From NCBI RefSeq assembly GCF_027286325.1, contig NZ_CP114588.1:2195317-2259316 (forward strand): a stretch of 64,000 nt of DNA, written 5' to 3'. A program made the translations under genes and the position numbers. How positions within the stretch are numbered: the first letter of the stretch is position 1; the number at the start of each line of letters is the position of its first letter. This DNA comes from Salinivibrio kushneri (lineage in GTDB: Bacteria; Pseudomonadota; Gammaproteobacteria; Enterobacterales; Vibrionaceae). A model generated the notes under the pieces. The model was given only the letters and a program-made list of their open reading frames with translations. It ran no database searches and had not been told where the DNA came from. Positions 16,453-26,252 of the stretch are shown piece after piece.

Positions 16453-18810
16453 ATGAAGCAGGATGATTACCAGGGACTGATTGAGCAACTGCTTCCTATG
16501 TCCCAAACCCCCAAATTTGAGGTGCTGCTCGATAAGCTCACCGCCAACGAGCCAAGCTCTGCCAAACTTCTGATCAAAATGGAGATCAGACGTTTGATGA
16601 CGCCATGCAACCGTACCATCGATCTCCGTGGCAAAGTCGATGGTGAATGTCATCAATACGAGCTAAACGGCAAAAAGCATTGGTTGGATGATGTGGCGAT
16701 TAACCACTATTACGAGCGCTTGCCTTTATACAATGGGCAAATGACGCAAGGGTTGTGGGAAGATTTGCACAATACCCCTAATAACTTTCGCGTCAAACAC
16801 GAACAAGAAAAACACACTCAGCAACAAGGAAAAGGCCCAGTCAGTGATACGGCCCAAGAGGCATTGTTACCCGAGAAGCTCACCTTTGGCCGTTATTTAG
16901 CGCGTAGTGAAAGCCGCATCCATTTTGCTACCCAAGTATTAATAACACTGAATACCGGCTATGAGGTACATGGGGTCACCAGTGACTTGTCTAACTCAGG
17001 CTGCCGAGTGCGTGTCCCTGCAGCATTCGATTACCCGCCTAGCTCTGAAGTATTAGTTCGGTTCACAGCATTAGCGCAAAAGTATCAAGACCCCGATCTT
17101 GAGCAAGGGCTGAGTTACCGTATTATTGGCGTCGATCAAAACAAAGACTCCACCAGCAGCACCTGGTTACGCTTACGGCTTGACACCAGCAGTGATGCGA
17201 TTAAGCAGGCGCTAGACACAGAAATGGCCTCGCCCGACTTTCGTGGCAAGCAAGATGGTGAAGACAAGTTACTCACTCTCAAGCTGCAAAGCTATGAGCA
17301 ATCTTTCTTGCACCATACCAGCGTCCTGCCGCTTTACTTTGCACAAGACAAGTTAGAGTACGTATTACAAACGCGGCAAAACCGGGAGCTTTGGGATTAC
17401 TGGCACGACAGCCGCAATCAACCTGTCATTAATCATATTTTCGATGCACAGCGCTTGTCACTGCTTCAAGTAGAAGGAGCGTCAACCAGCCAGCTATTGT
17501 TATATTGCTTTTCTGTAGAGAAAGACAAGCAGCGTTTTTTCTATTCCGCCTCGCCCAATGAAATGAGCGAAGAAGAGCGCCACCTGTTCTGGCAACTAGG
17601 TGCCAAGCGCCATTCATGGCGGGTGTTTAAGGTGACCATGTCAGCCATTAACGCGGGTGACATTGAACGGCTACAAGACGTGTCGCCTGATTGGCTGAAT
17701 ACGCTCAAAACCCTGACTCATGTCGCGTTGGTGCAAGATGTGACCCACGCCGAAAGCAAGAAGAGTTATTTAACCCACCCCAAACCGTCGTTATCCAGCC
17801 AAGCCTTGCGACGCTTTTTACACCAACGTAATCCGGTTTGTGGGGCACAGTTAATCTCATCCGACAGGCAGCCCCAACGCCGTGAACCACGTTATGCCTA
17901 CCGCTCTGAGGTATCACTGGTACATCCAGAGCAAGGGGCCCTGAAGGGAAAACTGGTCGATTTCTCCTCGGGTGGATTGAACCTGAAACTGGCACAGCCT
18001 TTTCAAGGGGCGAAAGATGACTTGGTGTCTGTTTCACTCGATGCATTAGTCAGTATTGACCCTCGTGCGCCTCTCGTCGATATGCCGTATCAGGTGATTC
18101 GAGTGAGCCCCAAACGAGACAATATTCAACTCAAGCTCACCACTGAAGCGCCCAACACCCGTCGTCGCCAGTACCTTCGCCGCTTGATTGAACATAACCT
18201 CGACAAACTGACAGTGCTTGATGAACGTTTGCCCGATCCGCCCTTAGTTTGGGCCATGCACCAATTACTGCTCACGCGCTTAACCGTACAGCCCTACTTT
18301 ATTCGGCGTGACAACGGTGTACTCTCGGTGCCTGCGGTGGGTATCAACCTACCACCCAGCCGCTTGCACCGCTTTCTCGAACGCGCTGGTGGGGGCCGTC
18401 AGCTATCATTCTATCCTGTCTTCGGGGACAAGATTCTCACCCGCACCCATGAAGTTACCCGCCCTTCCCAGCCTCTGAAAGAGCTGGTGCGCGAGTACTT
18501 CGTCTGGGTAGACATGCAAGAAGACAAGGTACGTGCCGTGCACACTTTTGCCGATAGTGAGTTTGAATCTGACGATGCGCGGCGAAAATTTATTCAGCTG
18601 GCGCAAAAAGGTGGGGCGTTTGCCGTGCTACGCAACCGGATGACACCACTGGCCCATGCCGAGCAAGATATCGATGCCAACCAATTATCAACCTTACTTA
18701 AACGCGACACCCATAAAGCGCGCCAACTGGAAGATGAATTTGTCGCACTGTGTGCCTACGGTGAGCTGGTTGATGTCACCGACGAAGTGCTGATGCGTTT
18801 AGGGCGCTAA
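16453..18810 (+). CDS. plzC: Large double-PilZ protein, PlzC-like
   Basis: A 785-residue cytosolic protein with two PilZ modules. The first has RSESR (151-155) and DLSNSG (178-183); the second has RREPR (476-480) and DFSSGG (503-508). Both therefore keep the R-x-x-x-R and D-x-S-x-x-G residues that bind c-di-GMP. The rest, including the N-terminal 140 residues, has no fold I recognise. Its place between radA and serB matches V. cholerae VC2344, named PlzC, one of five PilZ proteins there. The start is uncertain: GTG at 16411 would add 14 residues, while the ATG at 16453 lacks a close ribosome site (AAGGAC is about 22 bases away). The symbol rests on synteny. Confidence 0.8.
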   Translation: MKQDDYQGLIEQLLPMSQTPKFEVLLDKLTANEPSSAKLLIKMEIRRLMTPCNRTIDLRGKVDGECHQYELNGKKHWLDDVAINHYYERLPLYNGQMTQGLWEDLHNTPNNFRVKHEQEKHTQQQGKGPVSDTAQEALLPEKLTFGRYLARSESRIHFATQVLITLNTGYEVHGVTSDLSNSGCRVRVPAAFDYPPSSEVLVRFTALAQKYQDPDLEQGLSYRIIGVDQNKDSTSSTWLRLRLDTSSDAIKQALDTEMASPDFRGKQDGEDKLLTLKLQSYEQSFLHHTSVLPLYFAQDKLEYVLQTRQNRELWDYWHDSRNQPVINHIFDAQRLSLLQVEGASTSQLLLYCFSVEKDKQRFFYSASPNEMSEEERHLFWQLGAKRHSWRVFKVTMSAINAGDIERLQDVSPDWLNTLKTLTHVALVQDVTHAESKKSYLTHPKPSLSSQALRRFLHQRNPVCGAQLISSDRQPQRREPRYAYRSEVSLVHPEQGALKGKLVDFSSGGLNLKLAQPFQGAKDDLVSVSLDALVSIDPRAPLVDMPYQVIRVSPKRDNIQLKLTTEAPNTRRRQYLRRLIEHNLDKLTVLDERLPDPPLVWAMHQLLLTRLTVQPYFIRRDNGVLSVPAVGINLPPSRLHRFLERAGGGRQLSFYPVFGDKILTRTHEVTRPSQPLKELVREYFVWVDMQEDKVRAVHTFADSEFESDDARRKFIQLAQKGGAFAVLRNRMTPLAHAEQDIDANQLSTLLKRDTHKARQLEDEFVALCAYGELVDVTDEVLMRLGR

Positions 18811-18848
18811 GAGGGGCCAAGCCATGGTAGCTTGTCACATAGCCCCTC
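18811..18848. other. Hairpin between convergent plzC and serB
   Basis: The arms GAGGGGC (18811-18817) and GCCCCTC (18842-18848) can pair, and inside the loop AAGC / GCTT can extend the structure. It lies directly after the plzC stop and before the serB end. There is no T-run, so it may be a weak terminator or only protect the 3' ends. Confidence 0.4.
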
Positions 18849-18869
18849 AGCATTGTAGGCAGCCCTCCT

Positions 18870-19841
18870 TTAGCGCGGCTGCCAGCTAATCCGATCGCGA
18901 ATACTGGCAGAGAGTACACACAGCACACCGCCCAACCACGCGTGTTTGACTGCCGCCTGCGCCTTCTCATTCACCTTGGGTTTCGCATGATATGCAATGC
19001 CGAGACCCGCTGCCTCCATCATTAGCAAATCATTCGCGCCATCCCCGACGGCTAAAGTGTTTTCTGGCGCAATGTCGTATTTTTGCGCCAGCATGGTTAG
19101 CACATCCGCTTTTCGTTGCGCGTCCACAACAGCTCCTTCCACCTCGCCGGTGAGCTGGCCATTGTTGAGCCCAAGCTGGTTCGACTCCGCATAGTCCAAG
19201 TCTAATTGCTGTTGGAGATGATCCGAGAAATAGGTAAAACCGCCCGAAGCAATCGCTACATACCAGCCGTGGGCTTTTAAGCTGGCCACGAGGTGCGCCA
19301 TTTCTGGCATCAACGGCAACTGGGCTTTCACCGCCTCAAGTATCGACCCATCCGCCCCTTTCAAGGCCGCTACGCGCTGGCGCAAACTCGCTTCAAAATC
19401 AAGCTCGCCCAACATGGCGCGCTCGGTGACCGCAGACACCGCGTCTCCAACCCCAGCGCGTGCCGCAATCTCATCAATACACTCTATCTCTATCGCGGTG
19501 GAATCCATGTCAAACACCGCCAATCCAGGCCTGCTTAAATCAGGAAGGGCCTGTAAGTCAGCGCAGTCAAGCTCGAGCGCCTCAATCACGGTGCGATGTT
19601 CAGCCGTCAGTTCACCGCGGATCAATAACACCTCATACGGCCCGACACGCCAACCATCGGCAACCTCAACGTCATCACCGGTAAAAAAGCGGATATCGTC
19701 GAGCTGACGCGGATCGATGACCTCACCAAACACAATCCATCCCCCTTGCCGACGGCGAGAGAACGCAGACGTCGTCATTGTCGGGAAGCGGCGGTAAAGT
19801 TGCGGTGAACGGTGAATTGCCAAGGGGGTGGCCTTATCCAT
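18870..19841 (-). CDS. serB: Phosphoserine phosphatase
   Basis: A 323-residue HAD-superfamily enzyme that performs the last step of serine synthesis, phosphoserine to serine. The nucleophile motif VFDMDSTAIEIECIDEIA is present, as are the second motif IASGGFTYF and the metal motif AVGDGANDLLMM. The N-terminal ~100 residues form the ACT-like region usual for proteobacterial SerB. The ATG at 19841 has AAGGAAA upstream; the in-frame ATG at 19868 would leave that site inside the gene. It is transcribed divergently from smp, as in other gammaproteobacteria. Confidence 0.95.
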   Translation of the reverse strand: MDKATPLAIHRSPQLYRRFPTMTTSAFSRRRQGGWIVFGEVIDPRQLDDIRFFTGDDVEVADGWRVGPYEVLLIRGELTAEHRTVIEALELDCADLQALPDLSRPGLAVFDMDSTAIEIECIDEIAARAGVGDAVSAVTERAMLGELDFEASLRQRVAALKGADGSILEAVKAQLPLMPEMAHLVASLKAHGWYVAIASGGFTYFSDHLQQQLDLDYAESNQLGLNNGQLTGEVEGAVVDAQRKADVLTMLAQKYDIAPENTLAVGDGANDLLMMEAAGLGIAYHAKPKVNEKAQAAVKHAWLGGVLCVLSASIRDRISWQPR

Positions 19842-19970
19842 GGTCAATATTTTCCTTTCGGTTTCCAAGCAAGCTTGGTCAATGAATCAATCACAATGAG
19901 GCTGTGATACCATAAAAACCGTAGTAAGCTCCAGTGCTAATTGACTCTGTTTATCTGGCTTGAGGAAGGT

Positions 19971-20555
19971 ATGTTTTCAATTTCGCGCAAAACGCTACGG
20001 CGGATGACTTGGTGGGGAATGCTGCTCACCACTATCAGTGCTATTGCCGCCTTAATGCTTTACAGCACCACACTCAGCCAGCGCCAGTACCAAGCGCTGT
20101 ATCAGCAAACCGATCAATTAGCCCAGCTAATGACCCGCCAGGTTGGTGTGCAAGCCTATGATGCCTTGGTTGATAAGAATTATCAGCCTTTACAAACCAT
20201 GGCCAATGAACTGGCAACCGAGCCACTGATCCGTGATGCCAGTTTCTACCAGCTCAACGGCAGTCCTGTAGTACGCTCGACGAATGCCTTGCCACTGGAA
20301 ACCGCCGTTGGATTAACCACCCCTCTAGGACTCGAAAGCCAAGGACGACAGCAGCTAATGACGCCGATAAGCCGTGATGGCGACATCGTCGGGTTTCTTC
20401 GCCTCACGGTAGAGCACCATTCGGTTATCAATGAAGCCAAACAGCAGCTGCAATCGAACATAACCGAGTTTCGTCTCCTCATCGGCCTTGCACTATTACT
20501 GGGGGCGCTATTGATGACAATGCTCACTCGTCGTTCTGCACGTTTATCTTGGTAA
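19971..20555 (+). CDS. smp: Membrane protein of the AhpA/YtjB (Smp) family
   Basis: A 194-residue protein with an N-terminal membrane helix (about 16-36), a periplasmic stretch of ~130 residues and a second helix near the C-terminus (LLIGLALLLGALLMTML). Size, topology and place next to serB match E. coli Smp/YtjB. No enzymatic motif is visible and the biochemical role is not established. The ATG at 19971 is chosen with GAGGAAGGT upstream. It ends at a strong bidirectional terminator. Confidence 0.85.
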   Translation: MFSISRKTLRRMTWWGMLLTTISAIAALMLYSTTLSQRQYQALYQQTDQLAQLMTRQVGVQAYDALVDKNYQPLQTMANELATEPLIRDASFYQLNGSPVVRSTNALPLETAVGLTTPLGLESQGRQQLMTPISRDGDIVGFLRLTVEHHSVINEAKQQLQSNITEFRLLIGLALLLGALLMTMLTRRSARLSW

Positions 20556-20593
20556 AACGGCAAAGACACAGCGACCAGAGCGAGAAACCGAGA

Positions 20594-20628
20594 TAAAAAA
20601 AGAGATGGCCATTCGCCATCTCTTTTTA
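20594..20628. terminator. Bidirectional terminator between smp and deoB
   Basis: The stem AAAGAGATGGC / GCCATCTCTTT is flanked by A-run and T-run on opposite sides. It lies between two convergent gene ends (20555 and 20652) and can serve both the smp and deo transcripts. Confidence 0.9.
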
Positions 20629-20651
20629 TCTGGGAGGGTGTAGTCAACGTG

Positions 20652-21872
20652 TTACAGGAACGACTTCCCGTAATCCATTGGTGACAAATCAAAGTATTCC
20701 GCTAATGACTGGCCAATATCCGCGAACGTTTCGCGACGACCGAGTGAACCCGCTGGCACTTTTTTGCCATAGACCAGTGCAGGGATATGCTCACGGGTGT
20801 GATCGGTGCCAGGCCAGGTTGGATCGCAACCATGGTCAGCTGTTAGCAACAACACATCGTCTTCTTCTAGCATTTCCATGATTTCGGGTAAGCGACGATC
20901 AAAGTATTCCAACGCCGCCGCATAGCCAGCTACATTACGACGGTGGCCGTACGCCGAGTCAAAGTCAACAAAGTTAGTGAAGACCAAGCTGTTGTTGCCC
21001 GCTTCTTTGATCGCGTCTTTGGTTGCATCAAACAAGGCTTCTAGGCCTGTCGCCTTGATTTTCTTGGTGATACCACAGTGCGCGTAAATGTCTGCAATCT
21101 TACCAATCGAGATCACATCACCGCCTTTTTCTTCCACCAGCTTTTGTAGCACGGTAGGAGAAGGAGGCTCGACAGACAAGTCACGGCGGTTACCGGTACG
21201 CTCAAACTGGCCTTTCGCTGGCCCAATGAAAGGACGGGCGATCACGCGACCAATGTTATAGTCTTCCAGCTCTTCGCGCACGATCTGACACAGCTCATAC
21301 AGGTTATCTAGCCCGTAAGTTTCCTCATGGCACGCGATTTGGAACACTGAGTCCGCTGAAGTGTAAAAAATCGGCTTCCCAGTTTTCATATGCTCTTCGC
21401 CCAAGTCGTCTAGCACTTGGGTGCCCGACGCATGGCAGTTACCGAGATAGCCAGGTACGCCCGCTCGCTCAACAATGCGATCTAGCAGCGCTTTCGGGAA
21501 GCTGTTGGTTAAGTCTGAGAAGTAGCCCCACTCAAATAAGACAGGCACACCAGCAATTTCCCAGTGACCAGACGGTGTGTCTTTACCCGAAGACAGCTCT
21601 TTAGCGTGGGCGTAAGCACCGATAATCTCTGCATGTGAGTCTAAGCCTTCTGGGAAGTAACCTGACGACTCTTCACACGCTTTACCCAAGCCCAATTTGG
21701 TCATGTTAGGCAAAGATAATGGGCCTTGACGATCCGCATTATCCGCTTCGCCTTTCGCACACGCTTGTGCAATGTGGCCCAAGGTGTTTGCACCTTGGTC
21801 ACCAAATTTGACGGCATCTTCAGTGGCGCCAATACCAAATGAGTCTAAAACTAATACAATTGCGCGTTTCAT
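20652..21872 (-). CDS. deoB: Phosphopentomutase
   Basis: A 406-residue alkaline-phosphatase-superfamily metalloenzyme that converts deoxyribose-1-phosphate to deoxyribose-5-phosphate, feeding DeoC. Family motifs are present: [13 protein letters not shown] at the N-terminus, PSGHWEIAG in the middle, and the metal-binding [21 protein letters not shown] near the C-terminus. Length equals the family norm. The ATG at 21872 has GGAGG upstream; it starts eleven bases after the deoA stop. It is the last gene of the deo operon here; the purine nucleoside phosphorylase gene deoD, often next, is absent. Confidence 0.97.
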   Translation of the reverse strand: MKRAIVLVLDSFGIGATEDAVKFGDQGANTLGHIAQACAKGEADNADRQGPLSLPNMTKLGLGKACEESSGYFPEGLDSHAEIIGAYAHAKELSSGKDTPSGHWEIAGVPVLFEWGYFSDLTNSFPKALLDRIVERAGVPGYLGNCHASGTQVLDDLGEEHMKTGKPIFYTSADSVFQIACHEETYGLDNLYELCQIVREELEDYNIGRVIARPFIGPAKGQFERTGNRRDLSVEPPSPTVLQKLVEEKGGDVISIGKIADIYAHCGITKKIKATGLEALFDATKDAIKEAGNNSLVFTNFVDFDSAYGHRRNVAGYAAALEYFDRRLPEIMEMLEEDDVLLLTADHGCDPTWPGTDHTREHIPALVYGKKVPAGSLGRRETFADIGQSLAEYFDLSPMDYGKSFL

Positions 21873-21883
21873 GATCGCCTCCA

Positions 21884-23215
21884 TTAGACGTCTTGTAAGC
21901 TGATGCGACGATATACGTCTGGCGTTGCACTCGGCGCCTCATCAGCGACTTTCACTGCGGCTCGCACCGCATTCGCCGCTTGTTGCCATTGCTCTTCAGT
22001 CTGAGCGTGGAGCATGGCGAGCGGGGTGTGCTCATCCACTTGTTGCCCCAGACGAATCATTTCGTTCAACCCAACGGCATAATCAATTTTATCGCTGGCA
22101 ACCCGACGGCCGCCACCTATTTCTATAATAGCCATGCCCAATGCCCGTGTATCCATGGCATTGGCAATACCTGATTGCTCGGCATAGACAGGCTTAATCA
22201 CTGACGCAGTGGCGAGGTATTGCTCCGGCGACTCAACAAAGTCAGCCGGCCCGCCAAGCCCTGCAATCATTTTGGCAAAACACTCGGCAGCGCGACCGCT
22301 GTCCAGTGCCTGATCCAATTTTTGTTTTGCTTGATTCACATCGGCCGCCAGTCCACTGACCACCAACATGTCAGCGCACAGCGCCATGGTCACATTGTAC
22401 AAACGTGGATTACGGTAACGACCGGTCAAAAAGTCGACGGCTTCTTTGACTTCTAAGGCATTGCCGGCAGACGATGCTAACACTTGGTTCATGTCCGTTA
22501 GCAAGGCACTGGTTTTGGTTCCGGCACCGTTGGCCACACCGACAATCGATTTGGCCAACGCCTCTGAATCTTCATACGTCGGCATGAACGCCCCCGATCC
22601 AACCTTGACGTCCATGACCAAAGCATCTAGACCTGCAGCCAGTTTTTTCGACAGAATCGACGCAGTAATCAAAGAGATGTTATCCACCGTGGCAGTGACA
22701 TCGCGGGTGGCATACACACGTTTATCCGCAGGCGCTAACGAGCCGGTTTGCCCAATGATTGCTACACCGGCATCGCGGGTCACATCCCCAAACACTTGGT
22801 TGCTTGGCATGATGTTATAGCCAGGAATAGACTCCAGTTTGTCCAGCGTGCCCCCGGTGTGGCCCAAGCCGCGACCTGAGATCATCGGCACATAGCCACC
22901 ACAGGCTGCAACCATGGGACCTAACATCAACGACGTCACATCGCCGACCCCACCGGTTGAATGTTTATCGACCACAGGGCCATCAAACTGCATGTGTGAC
23001 CAATCTAAGGTCATGCCAGAATCGCGCATCGCACACGTCAATGCCACACGCTCATCCATGGTCATGTCATTAAAGTAAATCGCCATCGCAAACGCAGCAA
23101 TTTGCCCTTCAGAGACCGACTCATCGGCGACACCTTGAATAAACGCGTAAATTTCTTCTTTGCTCAACGCGATGTTGTCGCGTTTCTTACGAATAATCTC
23201 TTGAGGTAAGATCAT
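21884..23215 (-). CDS. deoA: Thymidine phosphorylase
   Basis: A 443-residue enzyme that cleaves thymidine with phosphate to thymine and deoxyribose-1-phosphate. Visible signatures are the phosphate/sugar site [10 protein letters not shown], the segment [21 protein letters not shown] and [22 protein letters not shown] helical domain precedes the alpha/beta domain, as in the nucleoside phosphorylase family II. The ATG at 23215 has GGAGG four bases upstream. It lies 65 bases downstream of deoC, with a hairpin in that gap, and eleven bases before deoB. Confidence 0.97.
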   Translation of the reverse strand: MILPQEIIRKKRDNIALSKEEIYAFIQGVADESVSEGQIAAFAMAIYFNDMTMDERVALTCAMRDSGMTLDWSHMQFDGPVVDKHSTGGVGDVTSLMLGPMVAACGGYVPMISGRGLGHTGGTLDKLESIPGYNIMPSNQVFGDVTRDAGVAIIGQTGSLAPADKRVYATRDVTATVDNISLITASILSKKLAAGLDALVMDVKVGSGAFMPTYEDSEALAKSIVGVANGAGTKTSALLTDMNQVLASSAGNALEVKEAVDFLTGRYRNPRLYNVTMALCADMLVVSGLAADVNQAKQKLDQALDSGRAAECFAKMIAGLGGPADFVESPEQYLATASVIKPVYAEQSGIANAMDTRALGMAIIEIGGGRRVASDKIDYAVGLNEMIRLGQQVDEHTPLAMLHAQTEEQWQQAANAVRAAVKVADEAPSATPDVYRRISLQDV

Positions 23216-23236
23216 GCATCCTCCTTACCGTCCAGT

Positions 23237-23256
23237 GGGCAAGGCTCGGCTTGCCC
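23237..23256 (-). other. Intercistronic hairpin between deoC and deoA
   Basis: GGGCAAG and CTTGCCC pair around a six-base loop in the 65-base gap between deoC and deoA. There is no T-run. It may set relative mRNA levels by blocking exonucleases or mark a processing site. Confidence 0.5.
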
Positions 23257-23280
23257 GTGGTGCCGAGTGACAATCAACGG

Positions 23281-24057
23281 TTAATAACCGCCTTCTGCTG
23301 CTTTTTCACCTTCGCCTAAGGTGTGCAACAGGTTTGCCAACAGGCTCGATGCACCAAAGCGGTAGTGGCGGCTGTCAGCCCATTGCTCGCCGAGAATGCG
23401 ATCTGCCATCGCGAGGTATTGTTGCGCGTCTTCCGCCGTGCGTACGCCACCAGCAGGTTTAAAGCCAACAGTCTCAGCCACGCCTTTATCGTTAATCACG
23501 TTGAGCATGATCTCCGCTGCTTCTGGGGTGGCATTGACCGCCACTTTCCCCGTAGAGGTTTTGATAAAGTCTGCGCCTGCATCAATGGCCATCTCAGAGG
23601 CGCGTTTGATCAGTGTCTCGCTTTTCAGTTCACCGGTTTCAATGATCACTTTAAGCAATACATCGCTGCCACACGCGGCTTTACATTGTTTGACCAGCTC
23701 AGCACCTACTTGTTCGTCACCTGCAATCAGCGCGCGATATGGGAAAACCACATCAACCTCATCGGCACCGTAAGCGACGGCTGCTTTCGTTTCTGCCACC
23801 GCAATATCAATATCATCATTACCGTGAGGGAAGTTGGTCACGGTCGCGATACGCACCTCTGGGGTGCCTTGCTCGCGCAATGTTTTCTTGGCGATAGGGA
23901 TAAAGCGCGGATAGATGCAAACGGCTGCGGTGTTGCCAACGGCGGTTTTCGCGTTCTGACACAGGCTGATCACCTTTTCATCGGTATCATCATCGTTCAG
24001 TGTGGTCAGATCCATCAGTTTTAGTGCGCGTAGGGCCGCGGTTTGTAATTCGTTCAT
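23281..24057 (-). CDS. deoC: Deoxyribose-phosphate aldolase
   Basis: A 258-residue class I aldolase that splits deoxyribose-5-phosphate into acetaldehyde and glyceraldehyde-3-phosphate, the last step of the deoxyribonucleoside pathway. The Schiff-base lysine is in [10 protein letters not shown], and the segments [21 protein letters not shown] and [14 protein letters not shown] are typical. The ATG at 24057 gives the usual N-terminus ([21 protein letters not shown]) and has GGAGATA upstream; a longer reading to 24141 is rejected. It is the first of three deo genes. Confidence 0.97.
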   Translation of the reverse strand: MNELQTAALRALKLMDLTTLNDDDTDEKVISLCQNAKTAVGNTAAVCIYPRFIPIAKKTLREQGTPEVRIATVTNFPHGNDDIDIAVAETKAAVAYGADEVDVVFPYRALIAGDEQVGAELVKQCKAACGSDVLLKVIIETGELKSETLIKRASEMAIDAGADFIKTSTGKVAVNATPEAAEIMLNVINDKGVAETVGFKPAGGVRTAEDAQQYLAMADRILGEQWADSRHYRFGASSLLANLLHTLGEGEKAAEGGY

Positions 24058-24425
24058 TGGATATCTCCAGTCCTCATTCTTTTGCCAAACAGGTAGTAGG
24101 GTTGGCCACTGTATTAACAACCAGCTTTGTTCGCCGGTCATTGCTCAGCGGACTTGGCTCCATGAAGTTTGAGGCTGGACATCGCGCCGCCTTCAACCAA
24201 CCATCCTTGTTGCCGCGTGCAAATACCTGGGTATTTGCGGGTTCGCCGTTGGACGTTTCCGATTGGGGCTAGCCACACCTTGTTGCTAACCATGAGAGGA
24301 AAATAAGGATTGTGGCGCCAGCAAACTTTGACGGCGTTCACTTATTTTACCAACGCCGTTTCAGCAAAACTAGATTTTACCGTTTATGTTGAAAAATACA
24401 CTGTTGCGCGGTAGAACCAATCTTT
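24058..24425 (-). promoter_or_regulatory. deo leader/promoter region without a gene
   Basis: This 368-base stretch lies between the XapX gene and deoC. No believable gene is seen; the open frame at 24138-24341 has no family resemblance. A near-perfect 20-base palindrome with arms GCAAATAC / GTATTTGC lies at 24219-24238. An A/T-rich part (about 24340-24420) probably holds the deo promoter; one possible pair on the minus strand is TTGGTT and TATTTT with a 16-base gap. In enteric bacteria CytR, DeoR and CRP control deo; no clear match to their sites was found here. Confidence 0.4.
24219..24238. repeat. 20-base palindrome in the deoC leader
   Basis: The arms GCAAATAC and GTATTTGC surround CTGG. 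It is located 162-181 bases upstream of the deoC start and could be a regulator site or a hairpin in the mRNA leader. Confidence 0.5.
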
Positions 24426-24596
24426 CTAACTGAAAAAACGCGCCACAATCCACTGATAGCCGACGCCACCTAAATACACTCCGACAATACCCATCACACC
24501 GGATAAAACCGGTGGTGCGGGGATGGGGAGTTTTATCGCGCTAAACAATACGCCCACTAAAAAGCCGGCCACGAGGGCGAGAAGAATTTCCTGCAT
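24426..24596 (-). CDS. XapX domain small membrane protein
   Basis: A 56-residue protein (MQEILLALVAGFLVGVLFSA at the start, FFS at the end) with two hydrophobic stretches around the motif KLPIPAPPVLSGVMGIVGVYLGG. That central motif is the hallmark of the XapX domain, a small inner-membrane family named from the xanthosine phosphorylase region. The ATG at 24596 has AAGGT upstream and the frame is intact. It sits between nupC and deoC on the same strand, so it is embedded in nucleoside uptake and breakdown genes. The biochemical role is unknown; an aid to transport is possible by context only. Confidence 0.82.
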   Translation of the reverse strand: MQEILLALVAGFLVGVLFSAIKLPIPAPPVLSGVMGIVGVYLGGVGYQWIVARFFS

Positions 24597-24690
24597 GGTT
24601 TTACCTTATGTTGTAACAAGCCTCTATTGATGAGTATACACCCCTCAGCAAGGACGGGGGGTGAAGCACATTCACTACGTAAGCCCAATA

Positions 24691-24724
24691 AAAAACGCCA
24701 CACAGGCAGCCTGTGTGGCGTTTT
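24691..24724. terminator. Strong terminator after nupC
   Basis: A long stem, AAAACGCCACACAGG / CCTGTGTGGCGTTTT, with a three-base loop and A/T tails on both sides lies 33 bases past the nupC stop. It separates nupC from the XapX gene, so the XapX gene and deo genes probably need their own promoter. Confidence 0.92.
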
Positions 24725-24756
24725 GCTTAACACTGTGTGCTACCGCAATAAGACGA

Positions 24757-26043
24757 TTAGCCCGCCAGGGTTAAGGTCACAAATAGACCCGCAATGGTCG
24801 CCGCCATCAAGTTAGACAAGGTACCGGCGATCACCGCTTTCACACCGAAGCGCGCAATTTCTGGGCGACGGTTTGGCGCGAGGCCACCCAAGCCACCCAG
24901 CAAGATAGCCACAGATGACAAGTTAGCGAAACCACACAGAGCAAACGAGATAATCGCTTTGGTTTTCTCTGTCATTTCCATGCCGGTTGCTGCAACAACT
25001 TGCGCACCGTCACCAAGGTATTGAGTGAAGTTCAGGTAAGCCACAAATTCGTTGACCACGATCTTCTGACCGATGAAAGAGCCTGCGACCACCGCTTCTT
25101 CCCATGGTACACCGATAAGGAACGCAAACGGGGCGAACAGGTAACCCAAGATCAGCTCCAGCGTAATGTCTGGGTAACCGAACCAGCCACCGATACCACC
25201 TAACATGCCGTTGATCAGGGCAATCAAACCAATGAACGCAAGTAGCATAGCACCGACGTTAAGCGCCAGTTGCATACCTGATGATGCGCCGCCTGCAGCT
25301 GCGTCAATCACGTTCGCTGGTTTCTCTGCACCCTCAGCAGTCGCGTCAGCCATTTGCTCGACCGGCTCATCAGTTTCAGGTTTGATGATTTTCGCAAACA
25401 GTAGACCACCTGGTGCGGCCATGAATGATGCCGCAATCAAGTACTCTAGCGGTACACCCATAGAGGCATAACCCGCCAGTACGCCACCTGCGACTGAGGC
25501 CAAGCCACCACACATTACCGCGAACAGCTCTGATTGCGTCATGCGAGGCACGAACGGGCGAATCACCAAAGGCGCTTCAGTTTGTCCAACGAAGATGTTA
25601 GCGGTTGCTGACATAGACTCGGCACGTGATGTACCCAGTGCTTTTTGTAGGCCACCACCGAGCACGTTGATCACAACCTGCATAATACCCAGGTAGTAAA
25701 GCACGCTGATCAGTGATGAGAAAAAGACAATAACAGGGAGAACTTTCAGGGCGAAGACGAAACCGCCACCGCCGAACAGTTCAAACATTTTGTCAGAAAC
25801 CAGTCCACCAAAGATGAAGCTGATCCCTTCGTCACCGTATGCGATGACGTTAGCAACGTATTGTGATGCGCCGTACAGAATGTCACGTCCGACATCGACA
25901 TACAGTACGAAAGCACCGAAAAAGAGTTGGATAGCAAATGCGCCACCCACGGTACGGAGGTTAATGGCTTTGCGGTTATCGGAAAGAAGAACAGCTATCC
26001 CTAGCAGTACAACCATCCCGATCACGCTCATCAGCAGGCTCAT
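24757..26043 (-). CDS. nupC: Concentrative nucleoside transporter (NupC family)
   Basis: A 428-residue inner-membrane symporter of the CNT family, which takes up nucleosides with H+ or Na+. Typical segments are visible: FGALKVL-like [42 protein letters not shown] (substrate-site Gly-Gln-Thr-Glu) and [16 protein letters not shown] with the second half-site Asn-Glu. There are about eight to ten hydrophobic spans. The ATG at 26043 has GAGGATG upstream. Its place beside the deo genes fits uptake of deoxynucleosides for catabolism. The ion and exact substrate range cannot be read from the sequence. Confidence 0.94.
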   Translation of the reverse strand: MSLLMSVIGMVVLLGIAVLLSDNRKAINLRTVGGAFAIQLFFGAFVLYVDVGRDILYGASQYVANVIAYGDEGISFIFGGLVSDKMFELFGGGGFVFALKVLPVIVFFSSLISVLYYLGIMQVVINVLGGGLQKALGTSRAESMSATANIFVGQTEAPLVIRPFVPRMTQSELFAVMCGGLASVAGGVLAGYASMGVPLEYLIAASFMAAPGGLLFAKIIKPETDEPVEQMADATAEGAEKPANVIDAAAGGASSGMQLALNVGAMLLAFIGLIALINGMLGGIGGWFGYPDITLELILGYLFAPFAFLIGVPWEEAVVAGSFIGQKIVVNEFVAYLNFTQYLGDGAQVVAATGMEMTEKTKAIISFALCGFANLSSVAILLGGLGGLAPNRRPEIARFGVKAVIAGTLSNLMAATIAGLFVTLTLAG

Positions 26044-26252
26044 AGTATTGGCATCCTCAAAGTAAAAAGTTGGCGTCTCGACAAAGTGGAATTTGGTTTC
26101 CGGGAGAGATTATACGCATCGCAGTCACATTAAAGTAATATTCCAATCACAGTTCGCTGTAAAACTATTTTGTAATGCATCAATAAGTATGACTTTGATC
26201 TAGTTTTGTGAGCTTATGCAACCGCAAACGTTTGTCTTTTGCCCGTTCCCGC
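26044..26252 (-). promoter_or_regulatory. nupC promoter region
   Basis: This A/T-rich 209-base gap between yjjV and nupC holds several TCACA/TGTGA-like half sites (for example near 26123, 26151 and 26206), but none is paired at the right distance for a confident CRP site. No gene is seen. Confidence 0.35.

Noticed and set aside
24138..24341. 67-residue open frame upstream of deoC
   Set aside because: Its composition looks random, there is no clear ribosome site, and it ignores the palindrome it runs through. It is more likely leader sequence.
26100..26230. A CRP site before nupC
   Set aside because: TCACA/TGTGA-type half sites occur, but no pair has the needed six-base spacing and orientation.
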